Source: Hydrogenimonas cancrithermarum
GTDB taxonomy: Bacteria; Campylobacterota; Campylobacteria; Campylobacterales; Hydrogenimonadaceae
Length of the DNA stretch: 64,000 bases
Direction of reading: 5' to 3'
Assembly (NCBI RefSeq): GCF_030296055.1
Contig: NZ_AP027370.1
Location: forward strand, 1,006,501 to 1,070,500
Shown here one piece after another: positions 36,657 to 44,702 of the stretch (its first letter is position 1; each line of letters opens with the position of its first letter). A program made the position numbers and the translations under genes. Below the pieces are notes generated by a model. That model was not told the DNA's origin and did not search any database. It saw only the letters and a program-made list of their open reading frames with translations.

Positions 36657-38423
36657 GTTTCAATTCCCATAGGGTACTTCAAAATAGTGTCCTGCAGAAG
36701 TACGACGTATTTCTTATTAGTTTCAATTCCCATAGGGTACTTCAAAATTGACGAGGATCGTCGGAAAAGGGCCGGGAGCGAAACGTTTCAATTCCCATAG
36801 GGTACTTCAAAATGATGACTGGTGGAAAGATGGTTTTTACGAAACAATGTTTCAATTCCCATAGGGTACTTCAAAATGCTTCGCCTGGGTTTGAAACTCT
36901 TTCGTTCCAAACTCAGTTTCAATTCCCATAGGGTACTTCAAAATAAAGTTGATTATCTGTTCCGTATTTTACGGAATACTTAGTTTCAATTCCCATAGGG
37001 TACTTCAAAATTCAGTTCTGCAACCAATGAAAATATCTTGATCGAGTTTCAATTCCCATAGGGTACTTCAAAATGCTTCGCCTGAGCTTGAAACTCTTTC
37101 GTTCCAAACTCAGTTTCAATTCCCATAGGGTACTTCAAAATATATATCCGCAGTTCGGACAGACGTATTTATTCAGTTTCAATTCCCATAGGGTACTTCA
37201 AAATTGTACGTTCGACTTTTTTCATGCCAAGCGTGGCAGTTTCAATTCCCATAGGGTACTTCAAAATCAATCGTACTTCCGTAAATTTCATCTTTCATTT
37301 GTTTCAATTCCCATAGGGTACTTCAAAATGTAGCTTCCGAAATCTGTCCGCCCACTCGTCGATGGGTTTCAATTCCCATAGGGTACTTCAAAATTGATAG
37401 AACCATAGTATGGGTCGTACCTGAAGCAGTTTCAATTCCCATAGGGTACTTCAAAATACAGGTCGGTGTCCTCCATGACGTCGCCAGGGACAGTTTCAAT
37501 TCCCATAGGGTACTTCAAAATCCAAGACATTCTTTCAATGTCGTCACGCTCATCAGTTTCAATTCCCATAGGGTACTTCAAAATACTCTTTTAGTATATC
37601 GAAACCATGCTCATCAAGAAGGTTTCAATTCCCATAGGGTACTTCAAAATCGTAAACAGTGTTTAGGATCTTTGTAATGTTGTCATGTTTCAATTCCCAT
37701 AGGGTACTTCAAAATTCGCCTAAGCTTGAAACTCTTTCGTTCCAAACTCAGTTTCAATTCCCATAGGGTACTTCAAAATAAAAGAATGGCCCGTTACTTA
37801 CGGCTGGGGAGCTTAGTTTCAATTCCCATAGGGTACTTCAAAATCAGTTGTCGAAAATTTTCAATCGATTACAGCAGTGTTTCAATTCCCATAGGGTACT
37901 TCAAAATCTACTCATCATGGACTATCAACGGTAGAAAATTCCGTTTCAATTCCCATAGGGTACTTCAAAATCCAGTCTGTGGTAACATTTACCCACTCTG
38001 TATCAGGTTTCAATTCCCATAGGGTACTTCAAAATTAGCTTCCGAAATCTGTCCGCCCACTCGTCGATGGGTTTCAATTCCCATAGGGTACTTCAAAATG
38101 CTTTTCGCTTTTGCAATGCCTGCCGGACCCGAAGTTTCAATTCCCATAGGGTACTTCAAAATAAGAAGCTCATCGAGGAGTATACTTCCGCATCGTCAGT
38201 TTCAATTCCCATAGGGTACTTCAAAATGAGAGGATATATATATTCCTGTCGATGTAGATGGGTTTCAATTCCCATAGGGTACTTCAAAATAAAAGTCAAG
38301 TTGATCTTTTATCCTTGCACTGAAATCTGGTTTCAATTCCCATAGGGTACTTCAAAATGAAGTTAGTGATAGTTGAAACGTCTATCTCAATCGTGTTTCA
38401 ATTCCCATAGGGTACTTCAAAAT
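36657..38423 (-). CRISPR. CRISPR array 2: 28 repeats of 29 bp
   Basis: There are 28 repeats with 27 spacers of 33-39 bp. On the minus strand each repeat starts ATTTTGAAG and ends GGGAATTGAAAC, differing from array 1 only at positions 4 and 8. Transcription is on the minus strand from the leader at 38424-38560, next to cas1. Four spacers match or nearly match array 1. Two more families recur within the array: three variants at 36878, 37075 and 37716, and two copies at 37330 and 38036. Confidence 0.98.
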
Positions 38424-38560
38424 AGCACCAATTACTCCATAAGAAGGAGCTTTCAGGTATCCATTTCCTTAAAATTATACCTGAAAAACAGCTGCTATCC
38501 AAAAGTTTTCTATTTAGCTATTCCCATAAAAATAGGGTTTTAAAAATCTTAAAAATCACT
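38424..38560 (-). promoter_or_regulatory. leader of CRISPR array 2
   Basis: AT-rich DNA between cas1 and the first repeat. A minus-strand TATAAT lies at 38474-38479, inside an 8-bp inverted repeat TCAGGTAT (38453-38460) / ATACCTGA (38477-38484). GGGAATAGCT near 38518-38527 recurs in the array 1 leader. Confidence 0.75.
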
Positions 38561-39568
38561 TTACTTGGGTTTACCCTGATAAAAAGGACGATACTCGTCA
38601 TATTCACAAATGCAGCGTTTAAGGTGATTGACCTCGCGACGGATTATCTGTCTCCAAGTGAGCCGCTGCTTACCAATAGTAATCTGTTCGGTTAGTTTGC
38701 CGATCATCGCCGTTTCGATTGTCTTGATGGCGTCGTTGGTAAAACGGATGCGGCCGGCATTCACTTGGAACGATCTGGAGGTGATCTGCTCACGGTTGAG
38801 CAGGGTGAAGATGAGATTGTCTCCAATGACGGGTTTGAAGATCTCCGCAACATCCAGATGAAGGCTCAAAGCCCGATAATTTGGCTCATGTAAAAACCCG
38901 ATGCGCGGATCGAGTTCTGTTTTGTAGATTTCACTAAGTACCACGTTGTAAATACGAGTGTTGACATAGGATATCATCGCGTTAATCTTATCGGCTGGTG
39001 GGCGTTTGGTACGGATGGTAAACTTGAAGCTGCGCTGGTTTTTGACAATAGTATTCCAACGCTGGTAGTACTCTTTTTTAAACGCACCCTCTACCGCCAT
39101 CACTTCACCGATGCTTCGGGCACTTTCCAGCGCTTCCAAATGGGGTTTTTCTTCCATCTCCACCCCACGTCGGATACAATTGTAGACGCCATTGCGTATC
39201 TGTCCCTCGGTGAAGGCTTTGGCAATATAAAGACGCTGTTTCGGATCGTCGAAAGCCCGTACCTGTTGCAGCAGCACGAAACCGCTTTTATTGACGCTAT
39301 TCGGGGTATTGGGATAGAAGTTTCCTCTAAAACTCTGGTAAGGGCTGAAGAAATGCAACAGGATATTATTGTCAGCCAGAAAAGCTAGAGTGTAACTGTC
39401 AATCTCCACTCTGGCTAGTACATAGATTTCATCGATGGCGTTTATGGGTAAAATTTTCGCCTGCACCAACGTCTCATCTTCGTTATAACGGTCGAAATAG
39501 AGATTATTGTCTCGGCGTCTAAGCCTCCCGGGACTCAGTATAAAATGAGTACGGTCATTTTTTTGCAT
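38561..39568 (-). CDS. cas1: CRISPR-associated endonuclease/integrase Cas1
   Basis: Cas1 is the integrase that inserts new spacers together with Cas2. The 335-residue protein has the type I-B form, with likely metal ligands Glu150, His217 (GFLHEPNY) and Glu232. It ends about 137 bp from the array, with the leader between. It is the last gene of the cas operon, 8 bp after cas2. The C-terminal third is about 80 percent identical to the fragment at 573-965. Confidence 0.97.
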   Translation of the reverse strand: MQKNDRTHFILSPGRLRRRDNNLYFDRYNEDETLVQAKILPINAIDEIYVLARVEIDSYTLAFLADNNILLHFFSPYQSFRGNFYPNTPNSVNKSGFVLLQQVRAFDDPKQRLYIAKAFTEGQIRNGVYNCIRRGVEMEEKPHLEALESARSIGEVMAVEGAFKKEYYQRWNTIVKNQRSFKFTIRTKRPPADKINAMISYVNTRIYNVVLSEIYKTELDPRIGFLHEPNYRALSLHLDVAEIFKPVIGDNLIFTLLNREQITSRSFQVNAGRIRFTNDAIKTIETAMIGKLTEQITIGKQRLTWRQIIRREVNHLKRCICEYDEYRPFYQGKPK

Positions 39569-39576
39569 ATTTGCTC

Positions 39577-39855
39577 CTAACTGAAAAGCGGCTCGTTCTT
39601 GTCGATACCGATGACCTCCCTACGAGTATAGCTGGGTTTGTCGAATTCGTATATGACGATGGAATCAAGATCGTGTTCGCACTCTTTTTTTAGCTTCGCT
39701 TTGAGCTTTTTGAGATCACTTGGTCGAATCTCCCCTTCGAAAACCGAATATTGCACCCTGGGCAGATACTTCTCGACCGCTTTCCGAATGCTCCGGCTAT
39801 TATCTTTTTCCTTCATGGAACGATCGGCAATGTCATAAAATAAAATCACATACAT
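39577..39855 (-). CDS. cas2: CRISPR-associated protein Cas2
   Basis: Cas2 bridges Cas1 dimers in the spacer-integration complex. The 92-residue protein has the ferredoxin-like start MYVILFYDIADR with Asp8, the core YLPRVQYSVFEGEI and the tail RREVIGIDKNEPLFS. It lies between cas4 and cas1, giving the order cas4-cas2-cas1 rather than the more common cas4-cas1-cas2. Confidence 0.96.
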   Translation of the reverse strand: MYVILFYDIADRSMKEKDNSRSIRKAVEKYLPRVQYSVFEGEIRPSDLKKLKAKLKKECEHDLDSIVIYEFDKPSYTRREVIGIDKNEPLFS

Positions 39856-39864
39856 ATGTAACCT

Positions 39865-40365
39865 TCAATAACAGTAGTTACGGTATCCGCATTTGGCGCA
39901 AAAGGCGATCTTTTCAGGCTTGGGTGGCCTTGGCTCATCCAAAAACCGGCTCATCTCTTCAAGTAACGCCTCCATCATCCGCATATTTTCCTCATTTCCT
40001 TCGACGAAAAGCACCTTTTTGCCACTGATGACCTTACCGTCGATTTTCCTGAGTTTAAGATTCTTTTTGAGCAGGTACATGTAAAAGAGCAGCTGCATCT
40101 TCGCACCTTCCGGATTTCTAAAGCTTTTTTTGTATTCCGTGACTACGTAATGACCCCGTTCTTTGCCAATTTTGTCGAACTTGAGGTTGGAAAAGGCGAA
40201 ATCCTCAAGCTGTTTTTCCTCCTTGATCTCCGCAAGTGCCCGCCCCATAAGGATATTTTCATCGTTTTGGTCCGCTGAAATTCTGTGGGCGAAGAGCCAT
40301 GCCTCTCTCTTGCAGGTAACGTAATACTGCACCGTCGTACCGGTGATGAGATCGGGGTCATACAT
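39865..40365 (-). CDS. cas4: CRISPR-associated exonuclease Cas4
   Basis: Cas4 trims prespacers and helps select those with a PAM. The 166-residue protein has a first cysteine (TCKREAWL), a RecB-type nuclease motif (VVTEYKKSF) and the C-terminal iron-sulfur cysteines CAKCGYRNYC. The ATG at 40365 overlaps the toxin gene by 8 bp, which links translation of the toxin-antitoxin pair to that of the adaptation genes. The cas2 start is 9 bp downstream. Confidence 0.95.
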   Translation of the reverse strand: MYDPDLITGTTVQYYVTCKREAWLFAHRISADQNDENILMGRALAEIKEEKQLEDFAFSNLKFDKIGKERGHYVVTEYKKSFRNPEGAKMQLLFYMYLLKKNLKLRKIDGKVISGKKVLFVEGNEENMRMMEALLEEMSRFLDEPRPPKPEKIAFCAKCGYRNYCY

Positions 40366-40621
40366 AATGAAATCTGCATTGGGCGACGATCAGACAATCA
40401 CCGTCTACCTTGTAAACCAGCCGATGCTCGTCGGTAATTCGCCGGGAAAAGTAACCGGCTAGATTACCTTTGAGCATCTCCGGTTTGCCAAGCCCATGAT
40501 TGTCTTGAGGATTGCGCGTGATATCTTTAATGAGCAGGTTGATCCGTTTGAGCACTTTTTTATTGGTCTGCTGCCAATGGAGATAATCTTCCCAGGCAAT
40601 GTCGGAAAACGCTACAATCAC
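40358..40621 (-). CDS. yoeB: YoeB/Txe-family mRNA interferase toxin inside the cas operon
   Basis: YoeB toxins cleave mRNA in the ribosomal A site. The 87-residue protein aligns along its length with E. coli YoeB: catalytic Glu48 (GKPEML), Arg67 (EHRLVY), His85 and Tyr86 (CRFHY), with one extra Val at the end. All key residues are present, so it should be active. The start overlaps the antitoxin stop by 4 bp and the end overlaps cas4 by 8 bp, so it is fully built into the operon. Confidence 0.93.
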   Translation of the reverse strand: MIVAFSDIAWEDYLHWQQTNKKVLKRINLLIKDITRNPQDNHGLGKPEMLKGNLAGYFSRRITDEHRLVYKVDGDCLIVAQCRFHYV

Positions 40622-40872
40622 TCTTCTACCAACTCTCTTTCCTGAAACCTTCCGGCTTCAATCTGACGAATCGACTCCAACAAACGCTCCCTGTTGGCAG
40701 GAGTCGAAAGCAAATAGAGCGTCTCCTTCATGCTGTTGTATTCATCCACCGAAATAAGTATCGCCTTGGCATCGTTTTTGGTAGTGATAAGATACTCCTC
40801 GAAATTTCGATCCACATCCTCAATCAACGATTTGAGATTGTTTCTAGCATGAGAGTAGTTGACGGCTTGCAT
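40618..40872 (-). CDS. yefM: YefM/Phd-family antitoxin inside the cas operon
   Basis: The 84-residue protein has the YefM/Phd DNA-binding N-terminus (VNYSHARNNLKSLIEDV, ILISVDEYNSMKETLYLL) and a flexible Glu-rich C-terminus that would wrap the toxin. Partner and order (antitoxin first, 4-bp overlap) are typical. The ATG at 40872 has AAGGAG upstream; a longer frame into cas3 is rejected. It lies just downstream of two identical palindromic operators, so autorepression with YoeB is expected. Confidence 0.92.
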   Translation of the reverse strand: MQAVNYSHARNNLKSLIEDVDRNFEEYLITTKNDAKAILISVDEYNSMKETLYLLSTPANRERLLESIRQIEAGRFQERELVEE

Positions 40873-40884
40873 TTTTTCTCCTTT

Positions 40885-40931
40885 TTGACAAAATATTGTC
40901 AAATTGTAGCCTATTGACAAAATATTGTCAA
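40885..40931 (-). promoter_or_regulatory. yefM-yoeB promoter with duplicated operator
   Basis: On the minus strand, TTGACA (40931-40926), a 17-bp spacer and TACAAT (40908-40903) form a near-consensus sigma-70 promoter. Two copies of the 18-bp imperfect palindrome TTGACAATATTTTGTCAA lie at 40914-40931 (covering the -35 and the cas3 stop codon) and 40885-40902 (covering the start site). They are 29 bp apart. This fits a Phd/YefM autoregulated promoter and lets the pair, and cas4-cas2-cas1, be transcribed independently of the effector genes. Confidence 0.85.
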
Positions 40932-43120
40932 AACAATTCGAACAACCCTTCAATTCCCTGCTCCTCTTCAATCAAAAAGCCTGTTTTTTCGCTGTATATT
41001 CCCTGATATTCTTCCAAATAGAGCAGTCCAAACAGATCGCTTTTCTTAAATATCACACCACTTTTTGTGATATCTCTCTTCTTGATATTGAGAATATGTG
41101 GGAGAAACGATTTGAACATTTTCTCTTTTGCACGCTTCAATTCCCATCGCCCAAACTCTTTTTCAAGTTCGAAATATCGCCGTTCCATTTCACGCAGATC
41201 GACGCCGAGCACCACTGAATCGGTATAGTCGTCTTCGAGCCGGAAAATTTTCCGTAAGGCCTCGCCAATTTTCGGAAAGTCAAATTTTTCGATCGCTTTC
41301 AAAATTTCGTACCGGTCCGACAGGGTCAAATCCAGTGTGGCAAAAAAGCTCTCTACCAGTTTCAGAATCTGCCGCTCCTCTATCCCGTCACACTCCTGCA
41401 AAGCGATCAAAAGATGATTGCGCGTCGCGCTCATCAAAGAACTGTCATAAATCTCATATCCCAACTTATCGAATATCTTCACTTCCGCCTGCCCTCGCAA
41501 CCCTTCACGATTGATCCGACCCGCAGTTTGAATAATGGAGCTAAGAGGCGCGAGCTCTCTGAACCCTATATCGAAATCAAGGTCCACTCCCGCTTCCACC
41601 ACTTGAGTGGAGATCAGCACTTTCTCTTCTACCCGATTGGACGTTTTTGTACGTAATGCACTCAAAGTCTTTTCGCGATCGACCGGCAACATATAGGAGT
41701 TGAGTGCATAGAGCCGTTCCTCTTCGATATTCTCTTTCAAACGCCCATACAACCGTTTGGCATTTTTGATAGTATTGACCACACAAAGCACCGAACGTCC
41801 TCTGCCGGCGGCATCGATCACTTCCATTGCCAGCTCTTCAAGCTTTCGTTCCTCATCGGTTTCTTTTAGATCGATCCATTTCAGAATGTAACGGTTTTTA
41901 CTCCGAAAAAGCACCTTCTTATCCGCCAGTTCGGGAACGTTTCTGGCCACGATCGGCATCGTAGCGCTCATCAACACAAAAACTGTGCCTAATATCTTTG
42001 CCAAAGGCTCGAAAAGTTGCTGCATCACCTTCCACAACTCAAATGGAATCGCCTGCACCTCATCGAGCACCACCACGCTGTTTCGCAAACTTTGAAATTT
42101 GATGTTGTCACTGTTGTGTTCACTGAAAAGCGCGAAAAAAAGCTGATAGAAAGTGGTTACAATAAAAGGATGGCTCCAGCTCTCTACCAAATATTTGATC
42201 CTGTCATAGTCGTTGTGCCCCTCTTCGTCCATCTCGGGATAGGCCACCCTGTAATGATGGGCCGTGATGCCTCCTGAAAAAATCTCCGAAAAAATCGCGA
42301 CAGTTTGGTCAATGATACTGGTAAACGGAATAGCGTAAATGATACGTTTTTTACCCTCTTTTTTGGCGATAGTCAATGCCAGTTCCAAAGAGGCAAGTGT
42401 TTTTCCTGCACCTGTAGGCGCCGTGATGGTTACCACCCGTTGGGGGTCTTCCTTCCAATTCCTCACAATATGATGCGCCGCTTTAGAGCGAAACGACGTT
42501 GTATCGAAACCTTTTCTCTTTTTGTAGTGTTCGAGATCTTCGACCGAACACTTCAGAGCAGGAGGATGAAAGGTCTTCGAAGTGATTGCTTCATATTTAT
42601 CAGCGAAAATCAGTTTTGAATAGAGCAATTTCTGGTGGATGAAATCTTCCGGACCCATCTGCAGCTCGTCGAAATCGAAACCCAAGTCTTCCAACAGTTC
42701 TTTGTCCATTCCGGGAAGGTTCCACCATCTTTCAACTTCCTCGTTCGCCAACAACTCGGCATATTGCCGCTGCCAAAGATTCCAGGACCATCCCATCTGC
42801 ACCGAAAGCGTTTCAGCCAACTTTTTTCTACTTTTTAACGGCGTATGGTGCGAAAAGATCGCATCGGAAATCATAAGCAGCTCTTTGGATGAGAGTCTAT
42901 CGGCATTGGCCAATAAAAAGGCCAGTGCCGAAACACCTGCATGAGGATCCGCCGAATCGCTCTTGTTGCGAATGTAGCACTGGAAAGATTCGGTACACTT
43001 TCCTAGATCATGAAACTTTGCGGCCAAGATAAAGAGCCTATCTCCATCAAAAGCTTCTATCCGGCCGATATGATCGATCAGCCTTTTACCCGGGTGTGAA
43101 AGAATTTCGCTCAACTCCAT
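40928..43120 (-). CDS. cas3: CRISPR-associated helicase/nuclease Cas3
   Basis: Cas3 is recruited by Cascade and degrades target DNA. The 730-residue protein has an N-terminal HD nuclease (His37-Asp38 in KFHDLGK, HH near 91), Walker A TAPTGAGKT (about 233-241), DEVQ box at 353-356, motif III SAT at 385-387 and the helicase C-terminal domain with QTAGRINREG. It follows cas5 with a 10-bp overlap. Its stop codon lies within an operator of the toxin-antitoxin pair. Confidence 0.97.
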   Translation of the reverse strand: MELSEILSHPGKRLIDHIGRIEAFDGDRLFILAAKFHDLGKCTESFQCYIRNKSDSADPHAGVSALAFLLANADRLSSKELLMISDAIFSHHTPLKSRKKLAETLSVQMGWSWNLWQRQYAELLANEEVERWWNLPGMDKELLEDLGFDFDELQMGPEDFIHQKLLYSKLIFADKYEAITSKTFHPPALKCSVEDLEHYKKRKGFDTTSFRSKAAHHIVRNWKEDPQRVVTITAPTGAGKTLASLELALTIAKKEGKKRIIYAIPFTSIIDQTVAIFSEIFSGGITAHHYRVAYPEMDEEGHNDYDRIKYLVESWSHPFIVTTFYQLFFALFSEHNSDNIKFQSLRNSVVVLDEVQAIPFELWKVMQQLFEPLAKILGTVFVLMSATMPIVARNVPELADKKVLFRSKNRYILKWIDLKETDEERKLEELAMEVIDAAGRGRSVLCVVNTIKNAKRLYGRLKENIEEERLYALNSYMLPVDREKTLSALRTKTSNRVEEKVLISTQVVEAGVDLDFDIGFRELAPLSSIIQTAGRINREGLRGQAEVKIFDKLGYEIYDSSLMSATRNHLLIALQECDGIEERQILKLVESFFATLDLTLSDRYEILKAIEKFDFPKIGEALRKIFRLEDDYTDSVVLGVDLREMERRYFELEKEFGRWELKRAKEKMFKSFLPHILNIKKRDITKSGVIFKKSDLFGLLYLEEYQGIYSEKTGFLIEEEQGIEGLFELF

Positions 43121-43806
43121 ATAACACGGCTACCTTCCACTTCGTACACGCCCACATCGCGACAACGAATCGAACGGCCTGATGTCTCTACCAAATAATC
43201 CCTGAAACCTCCGAATTCTCGCCCATTTGCGATCCGGGTCGCCATCCGCACATCGGTATAGGATTTCCCATCCTCCAACTCGAAGTCGACATCCAGAGGA
43301 ACCATGGAATCCACCATTACATCATCATATCGGATCGAACACCCCTCAGCAATTCCCAAAAATGAATAGGAGGCAAGACAGAAGTTGACTCCCATATAGA
43401 GAGGATAATAAGCCCTTCCATCTTCCATCGCGAAGAGTAGACGGTCGCGGACATCTTTTCCCACCTCCGAAAGATCGCAGTAGATTCTGTAATGTGGTGA
43501 CACCAGAAGCTCCCGGTAAAACTGTTTACGCCCTTTACGAAAGCCGTTTCGCTCCTTGGACGGATCGAGCTCAATGAGAGCATCCTTGATACCATTGAAG
43601 CAAAATTGCCGTTTCCCCTCCAGTCGCTCCACAACCACAGCATACCTCATGGCATTGAACGACAGATAATCTTGCACCCCCATAATGGCTCCCAGCATTC
43701 CCATCACAGTGGTCTTGGGCGGTACGGGGTAGGTGAGTGAACTGTAATTCGTGGCCGGATGGCTGAAATGACCATAATCGGCCTCGATACGCCAAACCAA
43801 TACCAT
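43111..43806 (-). CDS. cas5b: Cascade subunit Cas5, type I-B
   Basis: Cas5 caps the 5' handle of the crRNA in Cascade. The protein is about 231 residues, with the N-terminal WRIEADYGHFSHPATNYSSLTYPVPPKT block (G-rich RAMP-type fold). I start at ATG 43806, which lies 2 bp after the cas7 stop; ten further upstream codons would overlap cas7. It sits in the standard order cas8b-cas7-cas5-cas3. Confidence 0.93.
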   Translation of the reverse strand: MVLVWRIEADYGHFSHPATNYSSLTYPVPPKTTVMGMLGAIMGVQDYLSFNAMRYAVVVERLEGKRQFCFNGIKDALIELDPSKERNGFRKGRKQFYRELLVSPHYRIYCDLSEVGKDVRDRLLFAMEDGRAYYPLYMGVNFCLASYSFLGIAEGCSIRYDDVMVDSMVPLDVDFELEDGKSYTDVRMATRIANGREFGGFRDYLVETSGRSIRCRDVGVYEVEGSRVIWS

Positions 43807-43808
43807 CG

Positions 43809-44702
43809 CTATATCCCAAAGTCCCTGCGTTGCCACGTTTCGGGTATCGGTTCGATCGTGAGGGCTTCATCGTACCAATACTCCACCATGGCGATTTTGT
43901 CAGCGGCTTTATCCATCTTTTCAATCAGTCGGATGAGATCGATGCGGTATTCATCGATGGTCCGGATTTCGTTTCGCGCCTCCTTGTTGCTCACAAGATC
44001 CACCAGGTTATCGAGTGCACCGATGTAATGGCCTGGTTCTTTATAGGTGATTTTGAGCAAGAAACGGGGCATCTGTCCAAATTTGCTCCGAGAGATCAGG
44101 TTTTTTGTCCCCATCCAGAGCCCTTCAAGTACCGCTTTCACATCCTCTTCGCCGAGTTCGGTATCCGTTGCGGCCAAGGCATTGACGATGCCGTAGGTAC
44201 CGAAGATCGCATAAGGCAGGATGTATTCTTCCCGAAAAGTTTTATTCTCTTTGCCCGCCTGACTGGCGAACGCTCCCGTCCCTTTGACGAAGACAATCTC
44301 CGTCTCATGCAGCGACTTACTCATCTTGAACTGCATGGGACCGGTCAGGCTGTTGGTCTGCTTTTCAACGGGAAAGACTCCACCAAAAGCTCTCACATCG
44401 ATACACTTTTGCAAAATGGCACGCTCAACGTCTTCGGCGGCACCCGCTACGGTCTTGACTCGCTGTTTTCCGTCAGCCAGTCCCTTCCCACTCACCTCTT
44501 CCTTGACGAAAATCTCATATCCTTTGGCATCCAGATAATCGCGAATCGTCCGTTTGATCCGTACGTCGCTCACCAATGCTCTACGGCTGACCTCATCATA
44601 CCTCGGCGCATTGGCATTGAGTATGTCGCCATTTGGATTCCAGTTTTCTCCATCCCACAAAAAAAGCAGTTCCGCTTGCTTTGCAATCTCTTTTTCAGCC
44701 AT
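43809..44702 (-). CDS. cas7: Cascade backbone subunit Cas7 (Csh2 type, I-B)
   Basis: Cas7 forms the helical backbone along the crRNA. The 297-residue protein has the Csh2 start LLFLWDGENWNPNGDILNAN, ALVSDVRIKRTIRDYL, and the middle region AFGGVFPVEKQTNSLTGPMQF. The ATG at 44702 overlaps cas8b by 8 bp; the longer frame to 44732 is less likely. Confidence 0.95.
   Translation of the reverse strand: MAEKEIAKQAELLFLWDGENWNPNGDILNANAPRYDEVSRRALVSDVRIKRTIRDYLDAKGYEIFVKEEVSGKGLADGKQRVKTVAGAAEDVERAILQKCIDVRAFGGVFPVEKQTNSLTGPMQFKMSKSLHETEIVFVKGTGAFASQAGKENKTFREEYILPYAIFGTYGIVNALAATDTELGEEDVKAVLEGLWMGTKNLISRSKFGQMPRFLLKITYKEPGHYIGALDNLVDLVSNKEARNEIRTIDEYRIDLIRLIEKMDKAADKIAMVEYWYDEALTIEPIPETWQRRDFGI

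Noticed and set aside
37073-38345. Open frames across array 2 with repeated SHRVLQN and SIPIGYFK phrases
   Set aside because: They are again CRISPR repeat translations.
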